A DNA stretch of 64,000 nucleotides from Arthrobacter sp. ISL-30. Lineage in GTDB: Bacteria > Actinomycetota > Actinomycetes > Actinomycetales > Micrococcaceae. The DNA is taken from contig NZ_JAGGPK010000050.1 of NCBI RefSeq assembly GCF_018613855.1, forward strand, positions 1 through 64,000, given 5' to 3'. Positions 61,919-64,000 of the stretch are shown here, one piece after another. The notes under the pieces are model-generated. The model searched no databases. It was not told the DNA's origin and saw only the letters and a list, made by a program, of their open reading frames with translations. The number at the start of each line of letters is the position of its first letter. Position 1 is the stretch's first letter. The translations under genes and the position numbers were made by a program.

Positions 61919-61950
61919 TTGACGTTGCCCACAATTGCGTTACATACTTG
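61919..61950 (+). promoter_or_regulatory. Promoter and operator-like motif before the flavin hydroxylase
   Basis: TTGACG (61919-61924), a 16-base spacer and TACATA (61941-61946) match the layout of the transporter promoter. CCACAATTG (61929-61937) followed by CGTTACATA repeats the motif at 60984, which supports a shared PaaX-type site. Confidence 0.55.
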
Positions 61951-61989
61951 TGGGTGACAGCTCCTGTTCTATACCTAGAGGTGAAATCA

Positions 61990-63564
61990 ATGGCGATTCG
62001 CGTAGCATGCATCGGCGGTGGTCCCGGCGGCCTGTTCTTTTCGTCGCTGCTCAAGCAAAGGGTCCCCGACGCTGAAGTCGTGCTTTTTGAGCGCAATCAG
62101 GCCTCGGATGCCTTCGGCTTTGGAGTTGTGTTCTCGGACGCTACCCTGCGCCGAATCGACGAGGCGGACCCGGTACTTCGCAATGGCCTGCGTGACTTCG
62201 GCACGCACTGGGACCGCATCGAAGTGTGGCTCAAGGGTGAACGCCTGCAATTCGGCGGCAACGGCATGGCGGCCATCCACCGCAAGACGGTCCTGCGGCT
62301 CCTGCAGGAACGTGCCGCAGAGGTCGGTGTGGACATGCGCTTTGGGCACGTAATTCCCAGCATCGAAGACCTTCGCGACTATGACCTCATAGTTGGAGCG
62401 GACGGCGCGAACTCCCTGACTCGCGAACAATTGGGAGAAGCATTGGGCCACACAGCCGAGACGGCGACGGCCAAGTTCATCTGGTTCGGGACAACTCACT
62501 TGTTCAAGGGCCTGACGTTCCTTCACAGGCGAAGCGAACACGGAAATTTTGCAGCACACGCCTACCCCATCAGTGACGAGCTGAGCACGTTCATCGTCGA
62601 AACCGACCAGCAAACGTGGCAAAAGGCCGGTCTCGATGAGTTCGACGTGAGCCAGCCCCCAGGCCCCTCCGATGCAAAGACCCAGCGTTACCTGGAGAAA
62701 CTCTTCGCGGAAGACATCGAAGGCCAACCGCTCGTGTCCAACAATTCACGCTGGGCAAATTTCCGTACGCGGCAGACCGCCACCTGGCACAAGGGAAATG
62801 TTGTCCTTCTTGGCGACGCCGTCCACACAGCGCACTTCTCCGTTGGGTCGGGAACCAAGATGGCAATGGAGGATGCGGTGGTGCTGGCCCGTGAAGTGGC
62901 CGAGCATCCCGGAAACCTCGAGCTGGCGCTGACCAACTATCAAGCAGAACGCCAGCCGGAAGTGCGGAAGATCCAGAACTCAGCCCGCCCCAGCCTGAGC
63001 TGGTGGGAACACTTCGGCAGGTACTACGCCGCCTTTGAGCCCTGGCAATTCGCATTCCACTTCTTCTCACGCAGCATCGACATTGAAAAGATCCGCCAGC
63101 GCGATCCTGACCTTGTCAACGCCGTCGAAAATGAATGGCACAGCCTCCATGGCGCCGCGCCCTTGGAGACATCCCTCCTGGGAGGGCCGGTGGCCTTCGG
63201 TGGCCGGCTGCTGCGCCTTCGGAACGACGGCGGAATGCCCGTCCTGCTGAACGGATCGCAACAGCTGGCGCTGACAGTGTCACCGTCGGAAGCCACCGGA
63301 ACGACAGGCCTGCTCGTAACAGCTCCCGACACCGAGGACGGTCTGGACGCGGTTTTTGAGAAGCTGTCCGAGGATGTCCCGTTCGTGGTGGTTACGGGAG
63401 GCACTCCATTCACCCGATCATTGGTCTCCGAGGAAGCACGGCTTTCCCGGGGCCTCACCAGCATCATTGTGGACGATGGAGGCACTGCCTCCGCCACCAC
63501 CCTCATTCTCTCTGGCAGGGCCGATGCCATAGCGGTATCTGATGTGGAGGCATCAAATGCATAG
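61990..63564 (+). CDS. Anthraniloyl-CoA/salicylyl-CoA hydroxylase-type flavin monooxygenase
   Basis: A 524-residue protein. Residues 1-385 are a class A flavin monooxygenase: VACIGGGPGGLFFSSLLKQR binds FAD, YDLIVGADGANSLTREQ the middle motif, and NVVLLGDAVHTAHFSVGSGTKMAMEDAVVLAREV the GD motif. FHFFSRSIDIEKIRQRDPDLV is typical of anthraniloyl-CoA and salicylyl-CoA hydroxylases. Those enzymes often carry a C-terminal old-yellow-enzyme domain of about 380 residues; here only about 140 residues remain, ending in TPFTRSLVSEEARLSRGLTSIIVDDGG and LILSGRADAIAVS, which resembles the last strands of that barrel. ATG 61990 follows GAGGTGA. Confidence 0.8.
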   Translation: MAIRVACIGGGPGGLFFSSLLKQRVPDAEVVLFERNQASDAFGFGVVFSDATLRRIDEADPVLRNGLRDFGTHWDRIEVWLKGERLQFGGNGMAAIHRKTVLRLLQERAAEVGVDMRFGHVIPSIEDLRDYDLIVGADGANSLTREQLGEALGHTAETATAKFIWFGTTHLFKGLTFLHRRSEHGNFAAHAYPISDELSTFIVETDQQTWQKAGLDEFDVSQPPGPSDAKTQRYLEKLFAEDIEGQPLVSNNSRWANFRTRQTATWHKGNVVLLGDAVHTAHFSVGSGTKMAMEDAVVLAREVAEHPGNLELALTNYQAERQPEVRKIQNSARPSLSWWEHFGRYYAAFEPWQFAFHFFSRSIDIEKIRQRDPDLVNAVENEWHSLHGAAPLETSLLGGPVAFGGRLLRLRNDGGMPVLLNGSQQLALTVSPSEATGTTGLLVTAPDTEDGLDAVFEKLSEDVPFVVVTGGTPFTRSLVSEEARLSRGLTSIIVDDGGTASATTLILSGRADAIAVSDVEASNA

Positions 63565-64000
63565 CCTCAAAGCCCTTCTTGAACCCAGCGGAATTGTTGT
63601 AGTCGGAGCCTCCGTCTCCCCCGGTAAATTGGGGGCAGCCATGGCCGAGTCCCTGGCCTCCTTCCCTTCGTCGGTGGCGTTGGTCAACAGCCGCTCCACT
63701 GACGGTTCCATGTTTCCTTCAGTCGCAGCCGCTGCCGCGTCCTCGCCTGTCCCTCCGGACCTTGCCGTGCTCTGTGTCCCGGCTGCAGCGACGGCACAGG
63801 CACTGCGGGATTGCGCCGCAAGCGGCGTGAAGGCCGCCCTTGCGTGCGCCGGTGGATTTTCGGAAGCGGGCGAAGCCGGCGCCGCTTTTGAAACTGAGCT
63901 CCTGGAAGCCGTCGCCGATACCGGCATCCGGCTGCTTGGCCCTAACACTTCCGGCTTCTTCGTACCGCACCGTTCCTTGCGGGCAAGCTTTGTTCCAGGC
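63557..64000 (+). CDS. ADP-forming acyl-CoA synthetase, N-terminal part (cut by window end)
   Basis: A reading frame from ATG 63557 (overlapping the hydroxylase stop by eight bases) stays open to the last base, 148 codons. LLEPSGIVVVGASVSPGKLG is the CoA-binding start of the acetate-CoA ligase (ADP-forming) family, followed by LAVLCVPAAATAQALRDCAASGVKAALACAGGFSEAG and LLGPNTSGF, all family motifs. Overlap with the hydroxylase gene suggests it makes the aryl-CoA substrate. The rest of the protein is outside the window. Confidence 0.82.
   Translation, partial: MHSLKALLEPSGIVVVGASVSPGKLGAAMAESLASFPSSVALVNSRSTDGSMFPSVAAAAASSPVPPDLAVLCVPAAATAQALRDCAASGVKAALACAGGFSEAGEAGAAFETELLEAVADTGIRLLGPNTSGFFVPHRSLRASFVPG

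Overview
The window is 64 kb of high-GC, densely packed chromosome from a soil actinobacterium. The gene content fits the Micrococcaceae, most likely Arthrobacter, Pseudarthrobacter or Paenarthrobacter: a DUF222/HNH endonuclease, a Ku plus three-domain LigD end-joining pair, a fructose PTS cluster carrying ptsI and ptsH, PaaX- and LacI-type regulators, many GTG/TTG starts and 4-nt ATGA/GTGA overlaps. Genus placement is inferred from gene families, not from a marker gene. I saw no rRNA, tRNA, CRISPR array, insertion sequence or prophage.

Layout. 1-9.8 kb: the 3' part of an asparagine-synthetase-like amidotransferase, an amino-acid permease, a LysE exporter, a 3-hydroxybutyrate dehydrogenase plus MHS transporter facing a LysR regulator, and small metabolic genes. 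10-13.3 kb: a translationally coupled envelope/stress-type operon (LEA-like protein, holin-like membrane protein, DUF3618 protein, BrkB/YihY) behind an unusually AT-rich palindromic promoter region. 13.3-18.9 kb: methyltransferase, thiamine-binding protein, TetR, AzlCD, DoxX, GDPD, DUF445. 18.9-23.7 kb: 5-oxoprolinase pxpABC, in which pxpA is frameshifted, an EcsC-like protein, and a broken MFS gene. 23.8-28.1 kb: a LacI / beta-phosphoglucomutase / GH65 disaccharide phosphorylase module with a perfect LacI-type operator. 28.3-31.9 kb: esterase, DUF222/HNH protein, a 22-bp tandem repeat and a DUF6458 protein. 32.2-38.2 kb: fruR-fruK-fruAB-ptsI-ptsH. 38.2-43.7 kb: topoisomerase IB, SRPBCC protein, Rho-N protein, and Ku and LigD head to head. 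43.8-50.6 kb: gamma-glutamyltransferase, two small proteins, a ProP-like transporter, FUSC protein and SDR.

50.7-58.0 kb is a five-gene NRPS-independent siderophore operon: PLP decarboxylase, N-hydroxylase, two IucA/IucC synthetases and an acyltransferase. It is preceded by an iron-box-like site and closed by a perfect 19-bp inverted repeat. The gene set matches what is needed for a citrate-bis(N-acetyl-N-hydroxycadaverine) siderophore of the arthrobactin type. This is the most coherent specialised system in the window.

58.3-64 kb: GNAT protein, alpha/beta hydrolase and an AAHS aromatic-acid transporter, divergent from a PaaX-family regulator, an anthraniloyl/salicylyl-CoA-type flavin hydroxylase with an apparently collapsed reductase domain, and an ADP-forming acyl-CoA synthetase cut by the window end. 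Repeated motifs built on TTACAT sit on the -10 regions of this aromatic-acid module.
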